A DNA stretch of 64,000 bases, from the NCBI GenBank assembly GCA_028715725.1, contig JAQURG010000003.1:1-64000 (forward strand), given 5' to 3'. A program made the position numbers and the translations under genes. The stretch is from Methylococcales bacterium. Lineage in GTDB: Bacteria; Pseudomonadota; Gammaproteobacteria; Methylococcales; Methylomonadaceae. Under the pieces are notes generated by a model. The model was not told where the DNA came from and searched no databases. It saw only the letters and a program-made list of their open reading frames with translations. This document shows positions 31,989 through 41,517 of the stretch, one piece after another (position 1 is the first letter of the stretch; each line of letters opens with the position of its first letter).

Positions 31989-32870
31989 TTAATTCGATTT
32001 TATTTTTCGTAAATTCAGCCAGGAGTCGCTTAGTCCAATCACAGCAACAAGCAGCATGGCATGGGGTATCAAAAACAGCGTTATATAAAGCATGGGCACC
32101 ATATAGCGGCCCAGCTTCATTCCTGCGAACAAGGTATGTAAAACAGATGTTCCAATCACTGTGAATAAAACAAACAGCAAAATAATTATATTCCAGGCTA
32201 TTTCGGAGCTTATTCCTGAGCTTAGCAATGCGATTGCTGCGACTGCAACACTGGCTATTGCCAATCTCGGCTGCGAATTCAATAACAAAAACTCTTGTTT
32301 GAAACCGCCTGGATTATAGAGATTCGCCTGCCACCATCGCCCCAAAAACAGGCCAAAGAGCAAACTGAATACCGAACCTGCCGCAATGACTCCCGTCATA
32401 TAATGCGCAAGCACATCAATAGTGTGTTGAATATCTACAATCGGCGCATCCGCCGGGATCATTTGTGAAAGTATATTTTTCCACATTGCCGCAGGATCAG
32501 GCACATAGAGATAAACACCTGCAACGCCAAGTACGCCAATCAATACCGCAATTTCAACAGCTAAAGATAACTGCTGTCCTTCCCGTAATACGATTGAAAT
32601 CAACCAGACAGGCATCCACAATACTATTGCATAAAGTAATGCAAACTGATAATTACCCGATACCAGGAACCCTAACAGTCCTGCAGCTACGCTGGAACTG
32701 GCTAAAATAGTCAATCCTTCAACAGCGCCTCGCCTTAAAGTCACAAGAGCAACAGAGGCTGAACTTACAATACTTACAGGGGGCATGATCAGTGACAATA
32801 AAGCGAAAGAGGAAGCCGCTATGATGGCTTGCATTCTTCCTCGCATTATATAGGTCGCTAAAAAGTTCAT
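31989..32870 (-). CDS. DUF2232 (YybS-like) membrane protein
   Basis: 293 residues with about eight hydrophobic helices. It sits between rpsR and rplI, where Gammaproteobacteria often carry a DUF2232 gene. The function is unknown. It is 14 bases from rpsR and 57 from rplI, so it is part of the ribosomal operon. Confidence 0.78.
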   Translation of the reverse strand: MNFLATYIMRGRMQAIIAASSFALLSLIMPPVSIVSSASVALVTLRRGAVEGLTILASSSVAAGLLGFLVSGNYQFALLYAIVLWMPVWLISIVLREGQQLSLAVEIAVLIGVLGVAGVYLYVPDPAAMWKNILSQMIPADAPIVDIQHTIDVLAHYMTGVIAAGSVFSLLFGLFLGRWWQANLYNPGGFKQEFLLLNSQPRLAIASVAVAAIALLSSGISSEIAWNIIILLFVLFTVIGTSVLHTLFAGMKLGRYMVPMLYITLFLIPHAMLLVAVIGLSDSWLNLRKIKSN

Positions 32871-32884
32871 GCCCTGAATCTGCG

Positions 32885-33112
32885 TTAACTATGTGCGTCG
32901 CAGAATGGCAATAATGCTATGAATCGTGCGCGTTTAATCGCTACACATAACTGCCTTTGATACTTGGCGCTTGTTCCTGTGATCCGGCTGGGAACGATTT
33001 TTCCAGTCTCAGTGATATAATCACTTAATAAATCCAGATCTTTATAATCAATCTGTGTGCCACCCTCTGCGCTGAATCGGCAGAATTTTTTTCGTCTGAT
33101 ATTACGTGCCAT
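32885..33112 (-). CDS. rpsR: 30S ribosomal protein S18
   Basis: 75 residues starting [17 protein letters not shown], with [23 protein letters not shown] typical of S18. It forms a heterodimer with S6 on 16S rRNA. Confidence 0.97.
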   Translation of the reverse strand: MARNIRRKKFCRFSAEGGTQIDYKDLDLLSDYITETGKIVPSRITGTSAKYQRQLCVAIKRARFIALLPFCDAHS

Positions 33113-33144
33113 GATAATTCTCTTAATCCAATAAAGTAAACGTG

Positions 33145-33594
33145 TTATTCAACAATGGTTTCATCAAAGTCTTCATCATCATCATCTAAATCCAAATTGC
33201 CGGTTGCCGGTACAACCACAGCTTCTTTGGCAGCCGCATCCTTAGCTCTGGACTCAGTAGCTTTGTTTTCTTCTGCGGTTGAAGTGGCAATGACAGACGC
33301 ATCAGTGACAGCTGCTTTTTGCAATAAAGTCATGCTGCGCAAAATAGCATCATTAAAACGGAAGCCGCTTTCCAACTCTTCTAATGTGGCTTGGTCGCAT
33401 TCAATATTCATAAGCACATAATGTGCTTTATGTATCTTTTTGATTGGATAAGCCAAATGTCTGCGGCCCCAGTCTTCCAAACGATGGATGACGCCGGATG
33501 AAGCTTCGATGGTTGCTTTATAACGTTCAATCATCGCCGGAACCTGAGCGCTTTGATCAGGGTGAACTAAAAAGACAATTTCATAATGTCGCAT
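33145..33594 (-). CDS. rpsF: 30S ribosomal protein S6
   Basis: 149 residues. The S6 fold covers about 1-95 ([19 protein letters not shown]). An Ala/Glu/Asp-rich tail ends in an acidic run, DDDDEDFDE, which resembles the tail glutamylated by RimK in E. coli but is longer. It is first in the operon. priB is missing between rpsF and rpsR. Confidence 0.96.
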   Translation of the reverse strand: MRHYEIVFLVHPDQSAQVPAMIERYKATIEASSGVIHRLEDWGRRHLAYPIKKIHKAHYVLMNIECDQATLEELESGFRFNDAILRSMTLLQKAAVTDASVIATSTAEENKATESRAKDAAAKEAVVVPATGNLDLDDDDEDFDETIVE

Positions 33595-33674
33595 TATTTT
33601 TCCTTTCGGTTAAAGCCTTCCCCCTCTGTCTTAAAAAGAAGGTAAAGCAAGGAGGAGCGGTATGCTCCATAAAA
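33595..33674 (-). promoter_or_regulatory. Possible S6:S18 autoregulatory leader
   Basis: The roughly 80-base leader of rpsF ends in AACCGAAAGGA just before the start. Known S6:S18 leader motifs present a CCG that mimics the 16S rRNA binding site. Position and a CCG-bearing element fit, but I could not fold the RNA. Confidence 0.3.
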
Positions 33675-33680
33675 CCGGCT

Positions 33681-33708
33681 ATTATATAGCTTTTTTGGTT
33701 ACTGCAAA
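33681..33708 (-). promoter_or_regulatory. Promoter of the rpsF operon
   Basis: On the minus strand, TTTGCA and TATAAT are separated by 16 bases, about 90 bases before rpsF. The -10 is perfect; the -35 matches in 4 of 6. Confidence 0.65.
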
Positions 33709-33904
33709 ACACAAATATCAATAATACGAGATCAAAGGTGCAGTTTAATCCGGTTACCCGCCTCAATCTGAAAAGCGCAGACGGAAAATCTTCCGCTCGC
33801 ACTTACTCCATTATCAAGTAATGCCTTATTTTGATGACGATAGTCGTCCGATGAGATTATTTGAAAATCGGCATATGCCATCATTTAACAAGCCAAACGG
33901 CCGC

Positions 33905-34807
33905 TCATGTACAACCAAGTACTTCATTTAATGCCCTGGAAAGCTCTGTGTACTTAAATATGAATCCCTGCTCCAACAAGCGTTCCGGCATTACACGCTG
34001 ACTGCCTAATATCAGCTCTGACATTTCGCCCAGCAATATTTTTAGCACAGCTGACGGCACAGGCAGCACAGCTGGACGCTTCAAGCAATCCGCCAACGTC
34101 CGGGTAAACTCGCGATTGGTAACAGGATTAGGCGCCGTTGCATTATATGCGCCTTGCATGGAAGAATCGGCTATCATTGTTTGAGCAATAGCAATCCAGT
34201 CTTGGCGATGAATCCATGACATCCATTGCCGGCCATCTCCTAAACGTCCGCCAAATCCCATGCGGAAAGGCGGCAACATGCGTTGCAGCATACCGCCGCC
34301 TTCGGCAAGCACTAATCCGGTTCTCATCAGGCAAACCCGGACGCCGAACTGTTCAGCTTTTTTTGCGGCATTCTCCCAATCAGCACATAGTTGATGCGAA
34401 AAATCATCGCATGGCCGGGATTGCTCGGTTAATACCCTGTCGCCTTGACTCCCATAATAGCCAATAGCAGAGCCGCTGATTAATAAATCCGGCTTAACTG
34501 TCATGCGCGCTATGCCGGCTATCAACTGCTCGGTCAGACCGATTCGACTGTCCCTGATAAGCCGTTTACGGGCATCACTCCAGCGAGCGCCAAAAACAGG
34601 CGCGCCGGCAAGATTAATAATGACCTGATAAGTATCTTCAGGCTTAAGCTGGTTAAGATCAGCCACTGCATGAATGCCTTGCCCGCAAATTTTTTTAACC
34701 GAATCCGGATTACGGCTCAATACGATAACAGCGTCTCCCCGATCTGTCAGGCTTCTGGCTAATGCGCTGCCGATAAAGCCGGTTCCGCCAGTGATAAGAA
34801 CTTTCAT
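33905..34807 (-). CDS. TIGR01777-family epimerase (YfcH-like)
   Basis: 300 residues of the extended SDR fold. The NAD(P)-binding GGTGFIG is at residues 7-13, followed by VINLAGAPVFGARWSDARKR and a YxxxK-like region starting SAIGYYGSQGD. A C-terminal DUF1731 domain holds LGEMSELILGSQRVMPERL. The substrate is unknown. It is a single gene. Confidence 0.9.
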   Translation of the reverse strand: MKVLITGGTGFIGSALARSLTDRGDAVIVLSRNPDSVKKICGQGIHAVADLNQLKPEDTYQVIINLAGAPVFGARWSDARKRLIRDSRIGLTEQLIAGIARMTVKPDLLISGSAIGYYGSQGDRVLTEQSRPCDDFSHQLCADWENAAKKAEQFGVRVCLMRTGLVLAEGGGMLQRMLPPFRMGFGGRLGDGRQWMSWIHRQDWIAIAQTMIADSSMQGAYNATAPNPVTNREFTRTLADCLKRPAVLPVPSAVLKILLGEMSELILGSQRVMPERLLEQGFIFKYTELSRALNEVLGCT

Positions 34808-34969
34808 AAAAGTGCCTCATAGATATTGAACAGGTCACAATTTTTGCTGAAACCTTAGCTGTCTCCCTATCAGGAACAATAACACAATTAAAATATCTTT
34901 TTTTCATTATCATTAAATATGAGTTATCGAAAAATCTTAATTATTGTACAGATTTTGTTCACATATAAA

Positions 34970-34998
34970 TTGACAAGCATCTTTTCAACGAGTAAGTT
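34970..34998 (+). promoter_or_regulatory. Possible sigma-70 promoter
   Basis: A perfect TTGACA is 17 bases from TAAGTT, a weak -10. It points to the decayed gene and blc. I see no gene in 34808-35123. Confidence 0.35.
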
Positions 34999-35123
34999 AT
35001 GTAATAAGCTTACTGGCACTCTTTTCGTAAAGCGTGGCGAACTAAATGATAAAAAACTAACGGTTCCTCCTCTATAACCCTCTCATGCAGTCTAAAGGGA
35101 GGTGTCTTTTTGTTAAAGATAAT

Positions 35124-35546
35124 ATGACATCAAGAATCTTCCATGCCTTAAAATTTCTCCTGACGATCAACTTCATCGTTTCAGTAATTATTTGATGGCA
35201 GGATATTTACTGGCCGTATCAGAACGTTCCTCCATTTTTGAATTTAACGAGGCACTTTATGGGGCTCTGGATAACAACCTGATTATCATGATGATCTATC
35301 CGGCAATGACTGAAACCGTCATTCTTGGCTATTGTTTTTATAACAAAAATTTTCAGTTCTGATTGGCTTAGGGTTCTTTCTGATTTTGATGATGGGCTCA
35401 ATGGAATTTTATGGCCGAGTCAACACAATAGAAATTGATGCGAATCTCTACCCGTTCTTCTTGTCCACCGGACTATCTCATATTTATTCGGCGCGATAGC
35501 CGCGATAGAAAGAAAAAATCTTAAAGCCGGCACCCTGCCAAAATAA
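35124..35546 (+). pseudogene. Frameshifted small membrane-protein gene
   Basis: Three one-base deletions break a protein of about 140 residues. The pieces read MTSRIFHALKFLLTINFIVS, then LMAGYLLAVSERSSIFEFNE and on to FYNKNFQ, then LIGLGFFLILMMGSMEFYGR, then FGAIAAIERKNLKAG to a TAA. Joined, they give a four-helix membrane protein that I do not recognise by name. It sits 45 bases before blc and may once have shared its operon. Confidence 0.65.
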
Positions 35547-35591
35547 TATTATTCATTCCACTGTCTTAATCATTTTCATTATAAATTTGCC

Positions 35592-36104
35592 ATGAAAAAA
35601 TTATCAGCACTCATTTTTGCTTTTTTGACAAGCTGCACCGGAATTCCCGAAGGCGTTTCCGTCGTTGATGATTTTGAAGTTAAACGCTACCTGGGTACGT
35701 GGTATGAGATAGCTCGGCTGGATCATCGTTTTGAAAGAGGGCTGAATAATATCTCCGCGAGTTACACCTTACGCGATGACGGAGGAATCAATGTAATAAA
35801 CAAAGGCTGGGACCAGCAGAAAAATGAGTGGAAGCAAGCTGAAGGCAAAGCCTACTTTATAGACCAGCCTGACCAGGGCAGACTGAAAGTGTCCTTTTTC
35901 GGCCCGTTTTATGGAAGCTATAATATTATCGCCCTGGATAAAAAAAATTATGGCTTTTCAATGGTCTGCGGGCCTGATAAATCCTATTTCTGGATATTAT
36001 CCCGAACCAGACAACTGCCAAAAGAGACATTAGATGCACTTGTTGAAGTGGCTAAACAGCAGGGCTTTGCTACAGGCAAGCTGATATTTGTCCGCCAGGA
36101 TTAG
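35592..36104 (+). CDS. blc: Bacterial lipocalin (Blc)
   Basis: 170 residues. The lipoprotein signal has its lipobox LTSC at residues 13-16. The lipocalin core begins with the G-x-W motif in YLGTWYEIARLDHRFERGL. It then has YTLRDDGGINVINKGW and a C-terminal YFWILSRT, as in E. coli Blc. It is an outer-membrane lipoprotein that binds lysophospholipids in relatives. Confidence 0.93.
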   Translation: MKKLSALIFAFLTSCTGIPEGVSVVDDFEVKRYLGTWYEIARLDHRFERGLNNISASYTLRDDGGINVINKGWDQQKNEWKQAEGKAYFIDQPDQGRLKVSFFGPFYGSYNIIALDKKNYGFSMVCGPDKSYFWILSRTRQLPKETLDALVEVAKQQGFATGKLIFVRQD

Positions 36105-36189
36105 TTCATGTCTGGACTTATTAAGTCCTGATGCGCTTTAAAAGAGCCCAATTATTTATCACAAAATATTTGCGAAGTTAAATATCGAT

Positions 36190-36324
36190 TTACCCCAACC
36201 TAAACAATTCTTTCATCAAGAGCTCAACGCTCCACGCCACCGACAAGCTAAAAATAATCATGATCAATGATAAATACATGATGGAGTTATTTATCCTGCC
36301 ATATTTTGGGTTGTGATTATTCAT
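36190..36324 (-). CDS. 44-residue single-pass membrane protein
   Basis: An ATG-to-TAA frame encodes 44 residues: a short polar N-terminus (MNNHNPKYGRINN), one hydrophobic helix (about 15-35) and a charged end. AAGG lies nine bases upstream. I do not recognise a family. It looks real because composition and membrane topology are protein-like, and it fills the gap between blc and the phosphatase. Confidence 0.45.
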   Translation of the reverse strand: MNNHNPKYGRINNSIMYLSLIMIIFSLSVAWSVELLMKELFRLG

Positions 36325-36467
36325 AGTGATCAGCCTTCTATTATATCGAAGAGCTTATTCTAATTACGCCGCATTAAAGCATGATGACGCTTTTATGACA
36401 GTTCTATGATTAAATACTCCTTCGCTTCTTCACAGCCTTATAGCTGATGCTTCGCAGCATTTTGCAC

Positions 36468-38066
36468 TTAATCTATCGCATCAATTGCCAATTGCCCCAA
36501 TTGTGTATGATGCAGGATTTTTGCGAAAGGTTTCAGCACTTGTTCCGGTCCATTGACAAAAACATACACCGGCGTACTGGTATGCGTACCGGTCGCCCAA
36601 ACGACCTGTTGACTGGCAGCAACGGCCTGCGCCAATAAATTTTCACGATTTTCTTGCTGATAAACGAAAAATGCGCCATTAACCTGCATTTTCGGTACTG
36701 TTTTTTCACCGAGTGAACTATGGCCTGCTTTGTAAAAGGGATTATTTTCAGTGGCCAGAATTTTTACCGCCTGTGCTTCGGTAATCTTGAATGCTGTATA
36801 GCGATTAACCAGCTCAGCCAATTTAAATGGCGTTTTTTGGTTTTTTGGCAACACATCAAATTGAGCAAAAATATCGCGATAACTCAACTGCTGTGCGTAC
36901 AGTTTGTCCAATACATCAGGATTGCCGAAGTTAAAATTGGGCTGAAACAAGGTCCCGTCAGAAAAAGCCCTTCCCGGCAACTTATCGGGTTTTGGAATAT
37001 GTTCAGCAGAATAACTAAAGCCAAAGCCACCCGTTTCATGGTCCGCCGTGACAATAACAAGCGTATCCTGCCGATTGGCGGCCCAATCCAGCACCGTGTT
37101 CAGGGTATCATTAAACCTCAGCATTTCATGCAACAGTAAACCGGTATCATTGCGATGAGATGCCCAATCAATTTGCCCTGCCTCAACCATCAAAAAAAAT
37201 CCCCGCTCATTGTGCTCAAGAATCTTCAGAGCATGTGCTGTCATCTCTTTTAAAGTCGGTTGAACATGTTGGGCTTCATTTTTAAATTGCGTTTCAACAA
37301 TGCCGTTTTGCATGCCGGAGTTTGCAAACAGCCCCAGCGTTTTACCGCTGGTTTGTTGCAGTTGCTCTTTATTAAAAGCCAGTGTATAGCCTTTCTGTTG
37401 CGCACTTTCCAGCAGATTTTTGGCGTCCTTGCGGGATGATTTAATTTCAACGCTATTGCAGGTGATACGGGTCAATTGTCGATGAAGCAACGATTTTTTA
37501 TCACTGGCTTGCTCGGGAATCCAATAACTCAGGCCGCCCGACAACATGACATCCGCTCCGGTTGCCAGCAAATCTTCCGGAATGCTGCTTTCCCGTCCAC
37601 GATGAGTCTGGTGCGCGGAAAAAGCGGCAGGGGTTGCATGAGTGATGCGCGTATCCGAAACCAATCCCGTCGCTTTGCCCAAGCGTTTGGCCTTTTCGAT
37701 AATGTTTTCCTGAATATTGCCGTCCTTATCCAGACCCAGCATTTCGACGCCTGCAAACTTTCCGGTTGCCAGTTGCGTGCCGGATGCCGCCGAATCGGTT
37801 ACCAAAGTATTGGCTGTATAAGTCATTGAAATTCCCAGCCGCCCCTGTTCCATCATACGGTCCAGAGCCGTAAGGCGGTTATCGATAACGCTATGCGGTG
37901 CTTGTCTGGCATAAGACAATAATAACCCGACCTGCTGGGGCCCCATGCCATCACCGATGATCATGATGACATTCCTGACCTTTGCCTCCGTCGGCTTCGG
38001 CTTGTCGAAAGTTGAGCAGCTCAACAGCACAAGGCTGATAAGGCAATAAGTTATAAATTTTTTCAT
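36468..38066 (-). CDS. Alkaline phosphatase (PhoA superfamily lipoprotein)
   Basis: 532 residues. The N-terminal lipobox is VLLSC. Metal and active sites: NVIMIIGDGMGP, the phosphorylated Ser in TDSAAS, THATPAAF, EAGQIDWASHRND and TADHETGGFG. The His of the second zinc site lies in GHSS, near residue 460. It would release phosphate from organic phosphates in the periplasm. It differs from E. coli PhoA in a long insert before the last metal ligand. Confidence 0.9.
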   Translation of the reverse strand: MKKFITYCLISLVLLSCSTFDKPKPTEAKVRNVIMIIGDGMGPQQVGLLLSYARQAPHSVIDNRLTALDRMMEQGRLGISMTYTANTLVTDSAASGTQLATGKFAGVEMLGLDKDGNIQENIIEKAKRLGKATGLVSDTRITHATPAAFSAHQTHRGRESSIPEDLLATGADVMLSGGLSYWIPEQASDKKSLLHRQLTRITCNSVEIKSSRKDAKNLLESAQQKGYTLAFNKEQLQQTSGKTLGLFANSGMQNGIVETQFKNEAQHVQPTLKEMTAHALKILEHNERGFFLMVEAGQIDWASHRNDTGLLLHEMLRFNDTLNTVLDWAANRQDTLVIVTADHETGGFGFSYSAEHIPKPDKLPGRAFSDGTLFQPNFNFGNPDVLDKLYAQQLSYRDIFAQFDVLPKNQKTPFKLAELVNRYTAFKITEAQAVKILATENNPFYKAGHSSLGEKTVPKMQVNGAFFVYQQENRENLLAQAVAASQQVVWATGTHTSTPVYVFVNGPEQVLKPFAKILHHTQLGQLAIDAID

Positions 38067-38895
38067 AATCGTTCACTTTAATATTGATCATTTCATTGTA
38101 ACCGAACCCTTCCCAGAAGACAGGCAGGGCTTGTGTGAACTCTATTACCTTGGCGGCGCGGCAGATTAAAAATATTACGGTCGGCATATGGCGCAATACG
38201 CGATAGCAGGCGAGTTTAATTACTTGCCGGTGTGCCAGTATCAGGCCCAGCAGCTTTGCCGTGGATCGGTCTATTAAAATATTGATGCCCAAAATATAGC
38301 TATTGCTTCAATTCGGGTTCAAGCTCAGTATTTCCGACCTGATTATCAAGAGGTCAATGTGATGAATCGGTCATGTCGCCTTTCCTCAAGGCCTGTGTAT
38401 GTTTCGGCGCTCTGATTTGCGACGCGCCCTTTCGGAATGGAAACTTTAACTGCATGGATTTATTTTGCGTTATTGCCATAGGATCAATAGCAAGACCGCT
38501 GCAGCAAATACTATATGAGAGAATTTTAGGCGACGGATGAAGTCGAAAATGCGACTGCTTTTAAATTTTACCGCATTGTTCTGCTATCTGATTATGAACT
38601 CATCTTTGCTTGAGGTCTCTTTCCCGTCATCATTCGGTTGTGCTCGGCAAATAACGCCAAAGGCAAACGCAATGCGCAGAAAAAAAACATATGTTAAAAA
38701 CGTTCAATGATTTTTTTCAAGCTTTGCTTACTAAATAACGAGAACTGCCGAAACGCGGCACTTTCCTGATAAGCAATCGCTGCCAGCGGATGAATCAAAC
38801 CCGCTGTGTTTGAAGTTATCCTGCAAAAATCAGGAATCCGCCCGGCATTACCGCTCTGCCGGGCATGGTGTAAAGAAATCCGGTTCAACGGATCA
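38067..38895. other. Long intergenic region, no supported gene
   Basis: About 830 bases between the phosphatase start and rpoH. The minus-strand ORFs here (37951-38292 and 38694-38906) overlap real genes and lack family features. I see no RNA gene. The phosphatase promoter should lie near 38070-38200. Confidence 0.5.
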
Positions 38896-39753
38896 TCAAG
38901 CTTCAAGCACTACTGCTGCTCTGAGTTTTTTCATTGCATTTTGCTCTAATTGCCTGATTCTCTCGGCGGATACGCTGTAACGTTCGGCCAATTCATGTAA
39001 AGTGGCTTTTTTGTCTGCCAGCCAACGGCTTGAAAGAATATCGTAACTTCGTTCATCCAATTCTGCCAAGGCCTCTGTTAATAAATCCTGACCATGACCT
39101 TCCCAATCTGCATTTTCCAGCAATACAGAGGGATCTGCGCTATGTTGCTGAAGGTAATTAGCTGGCGCCGCATAGCTTTCCTTTTCCGACTCATCAACGG
39201 GCATATCAAACGACATATCCGGGTTGCCCAAACGTTTTTCCATTTCATAAACGTCGCTTAGTTCAACGTTGAGGTCTTCAGCAATAGCAACCGCTTCGTC
39301 GTTCGATAACCAGCCTATATCCTGTTTTGACTTGCGCAGATTAAAGAAAAGTTTGCGTTGCGCTTTGGTGGTCGCAACTTTGACAATGCCCCAGTTTTTA
39401 ATCACATACTCGTGAATTTCGGCCTTAATCCAGTGCACTGCAAATGATACGAGACGTACGCCTATGTCAGGATCAAAACGCTTGACGGCTTTCATCAGTC
39501 CGACATTGCCTTCCTGAATAATATCCGGCATAGATAAACCATAGCCGCTATAGCCTCTCGCAACATGAACGACAAACCGTAAATTGGTCATGACCAATTC
39601 GCGTGCGGCTTCCAGATCGCCATGATCTCTAAATCTTAATGTTAATTCACGTTCCTCATCGGATGTTAATCTGGGCATTTGTCTGACTAGATTTAAATAA
39701 GCGTCAAATGTTCCAACCGACAGATTAACGGGTAATGCCAATGCGTTACTCAT
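38896..39753 (-). CDS. rpoH: RNA polymerase sigma-32 (heat shock)
   Basis: 285 residues. Region 2 has DIIQEGNVGLMKAVKRFDP. The RpoH box QRKLFFNLRKSKQD lies near residue 131. Region 4.2 ends with LHELAERYSVSAERIRQLEQ. The start is set by a perfect AGGAGG. It follows ftsX as in E. coli and also has its own promoter. Confidence 0.96.
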   Translation of the reverse strand: MSNALALPVNLSVGTFDAYLNLVRQMPRLTSDEERELTLRFRDHGDLEAARELVMTNLRFVVHVARGYSGYGLSMPDIIQEGNVGLMKAVKRFDPDIGVRLVSFAVHWIKAEIHEYVIKNWGIVKVATTKAQRKLFFNLRKSKQDIGWLSNDEAVAIAEDLNVELSDVYEMEKRLGNPDMSFDMPVDESEKESYAAPANYLQQHSADPSVLLENADWEGHGQDLLTEALAELDERSYDILSSRWLADKKATLHELAERYSVSAERIRQLEQNAMKKLRAAVVLEA

Positions 39754-39781
39754 AATGCCTCCTAGGTAAAAATTTTACCGA

Positions 39782-39811
39782 ATTCTAGCACTCTCGATAT
39801 CAGACTGCCAA
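39782..39811 (-). promoter_or_regulatory. Sigma-70 promoter of rpoH
   Basis: On the minus strand, TTGGCA and TAGAAT are separated by 18 bases. They lie between ftsX and rpoH, about 28 bases before the rpoH start. Confidence 0.65.
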
Positions 39812-39831
39812 TAATTTTTTGCCGTATATTT

Positions 39832-40851
39832 TTACTCAGGCTTCAACTGACGAAGTTGATAAATAACTACAAACCAGGAGCTTATTACCCCTAACACCGA
39901 TGAAACAAAAATTAACGCCAATGTATCAGTGAAACTCAAAAACAAAAGATGGAAACTGCCGTCATATAAACCTGAAAGTTTTTCAACCGGTTGCCTTAAT
40001 ATCAGCATCAATACATTAACAATAAACCAGGCTGATACACCTGAAATAAAACCTATCCAGAAACCGCTATATAAGAACGGTCGTAGAATAAATGAGTTTG
40101 TGGCTCCAACCAGTTTGGCAATCGCCACTTCATCGCGCCGGGTATGCAGTTCCAAGCGAACCGTATTGCCGATAACAAACAGAACGGCCAAGCCCAACAT
40201 CAGGTTTAATAAAATAGCAAAAAGACGTGCAACCTCAAGAATAGACTGTAAACGTTCAATCCATTGCAAATCCACCTGGGCGAGATCAACTTCCGGAGAT
40301 TGTTGAAAATTTTTCAGCAGACTCTCGAGCCCCTGCTTATCTTCGAGGGAATTCTTGGGCAGCACCTGTATCACGATAGGCAAGGGGTTGTTTTCCAAAG
40401 CATTAATTGCTGCGCCGAAACCACTGTACGTTTGAAATTCAGCTAACCCCTGCTCACGGGTAATTAACTTAACGCTCTGGACATCGGGATTTTGCCTGAT
40501 GCTATCCGCCAATTTATTAGCGTGTGAATCAGAAACGTCATCCCTGAGAAACAGGGAAATTTGATTGCTGGTTTCCAGGCTCCCTGTTAATTGCTGAAGA
40601 TTCACAACCAGGATATAAAAACCGCTCGCAAGCGAAATGGCAATAGCCAAAACGGCTATTGTCATTATCGACGTAAATGGTGACGCCACCAAACGGCCAA
40701 GACTTGAAAACAGCGCGTGTGCATGAAGATCACGATAGGCGTGTAATTTATCAATAAAATTACCGCCAGCCGTTTTAGTTTGCCGCACATCGTGCCGAAC
40801 CGGCTTTACGGGCGCGTTTTTACGGATGTAATTTTTATTACCCTGTTTCAT
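39832..40851 (-). CDS. ftsX: Cell division protein FtsX
   Basis: 339 residues. A basic cytoplasmic N-terminus (about 45 residues) comes before the first helix. A periplasmic loop of about 100 residues follows, then three more helices. With FtsE it regulates cell-wall hydrolases at the septum. The start lies three bases after the ftsE stop. Confidence 0.94.
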   Translation of the reverse strand: MKQGNKNYIRKNAPVKPVRHDVRQTKTAGGNFIDKLHAYRDLHAHALFSSLGRLVASPFTSIMTIAVLAIAISLASGFYILVVNLQQLTGSLETSNQISLFLRDDVSDSHANKLADSIRQNPDVQSVKLITREQGLAEFQTYSGFGAAINALENNPLPIVIQVLPKNSLEDKQGLESLLKNFQQSPEVDLAQVDLQWIERLQSILEVARLFAILLNLMLGLAVLFVIGNTVRLELHTRRDEVAIAKLVGATNSFILRPFLYSGFWIGFISGVSAWFIVNVLMLILRQPVEKLSGLYDGSFHLLFLSFTDTLALIFVSSVLGVISSWFVVIYQLRQLKPE

Positions 40852-40854
40852 GAG

Positions 40855-41511
40855 TTAACTCGAAATTAATTGACCATGATCCAGCTTTAATACGCGATGA
40901 TTTAATTGCGTGATCAGGGAAATATCATGCGAAGCGATCAATACTGTAACGCCGACTTGCTGAAATTGCCCAAATAAAAACATGATTTCTGCGGATAATT
41001 CCGGGTCCAGGTTTCCGGTGGGTTCATCCGCTATGATAATGGGCGGCTTATTCACTACGGCCCTGGCGATTCCTACGCGCTGTTGCTCCCCTCCGGATAA
41101 AGCAAAAGGGTATTTTTTTTCCTTGCCCGACAAGCTGACTTTATCCAGTGCCGCACGAACCCTGCGAGTAATTTCATGGTGGCCGTAGCCGGCTATGACC
41201 AACGGCAAAGCCACATTATCAAAAACGGTTCTATCCTGGAGAAGCTTGTAGTCCTGATAGATGATTCCCATTTTCCTGCGTATAAAAGGCAGCTGTTTCT
41301 CTTTGGCATGGCTGAGGTCCTGCCCATCCAGTAAAATCTGTCCGCGACTGCACCGCTCCATGGTGGCGATCAGCTTTAATAATGTACTTTTGCCTGCGCC
41401 TGAATGGCCGGCGAGAAAAGCCATTTCGGCGTGTCGTAAATGAAAACTGATATTACGCAGTACATCGCCGGTTTCAGGATAGCGCTTGGTTACATTATCA
41501 AACTTCAACAT
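40855..41511 (-). CDS. ftsE: Cell division ATP-binding protein FtsE
   Basis: 218 residues, an ABC ATPase with Walker A GHSGAGKST, Q-loop IYQDYKLLQDRTV, signature LSGGEQQRV and Walker B IIIADEPTGN. It starts six bases after the ctaA-ftsY stop, so translation is probably coupled. Confidence 0.95.
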   Translation of the reverse strand: MLKFDNVTKRYPETGDVLRNISFHLRHAEMAFLAGHSGAGKSTLLKLIATMERCSRGQILLDGQDLSHAKEKQLPFIRRKMGIIYQDYKLLQDRTVFDNVALPLVIAGYGHHEITRRVRAALDKVSLSGKEKKYPFALSGGEQQRVGIARAVVNKPPIIIADEPTGNLDPELSAEIMFLFGQFQQVGVTVLIASHDISLITQLNHRVLKLDHGQLISS

Positions 41512-41517
41512 AGCTAA

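Noticed and set aside
34880-34920. Fur-box-like AT-rich stretch
   Set aside because: Only a loose match, with no iron gene nearby.
37951-38292. 113-residue minus-strand ORF
   Set aside because: Its second half overlaps the phosphatase gene in another frame, and it has no ribosome site or family features.
38694-38906. 70-residue ORF after rpoH
   Set aside because: It begins inside the end of rpoH and has no conserved motif.
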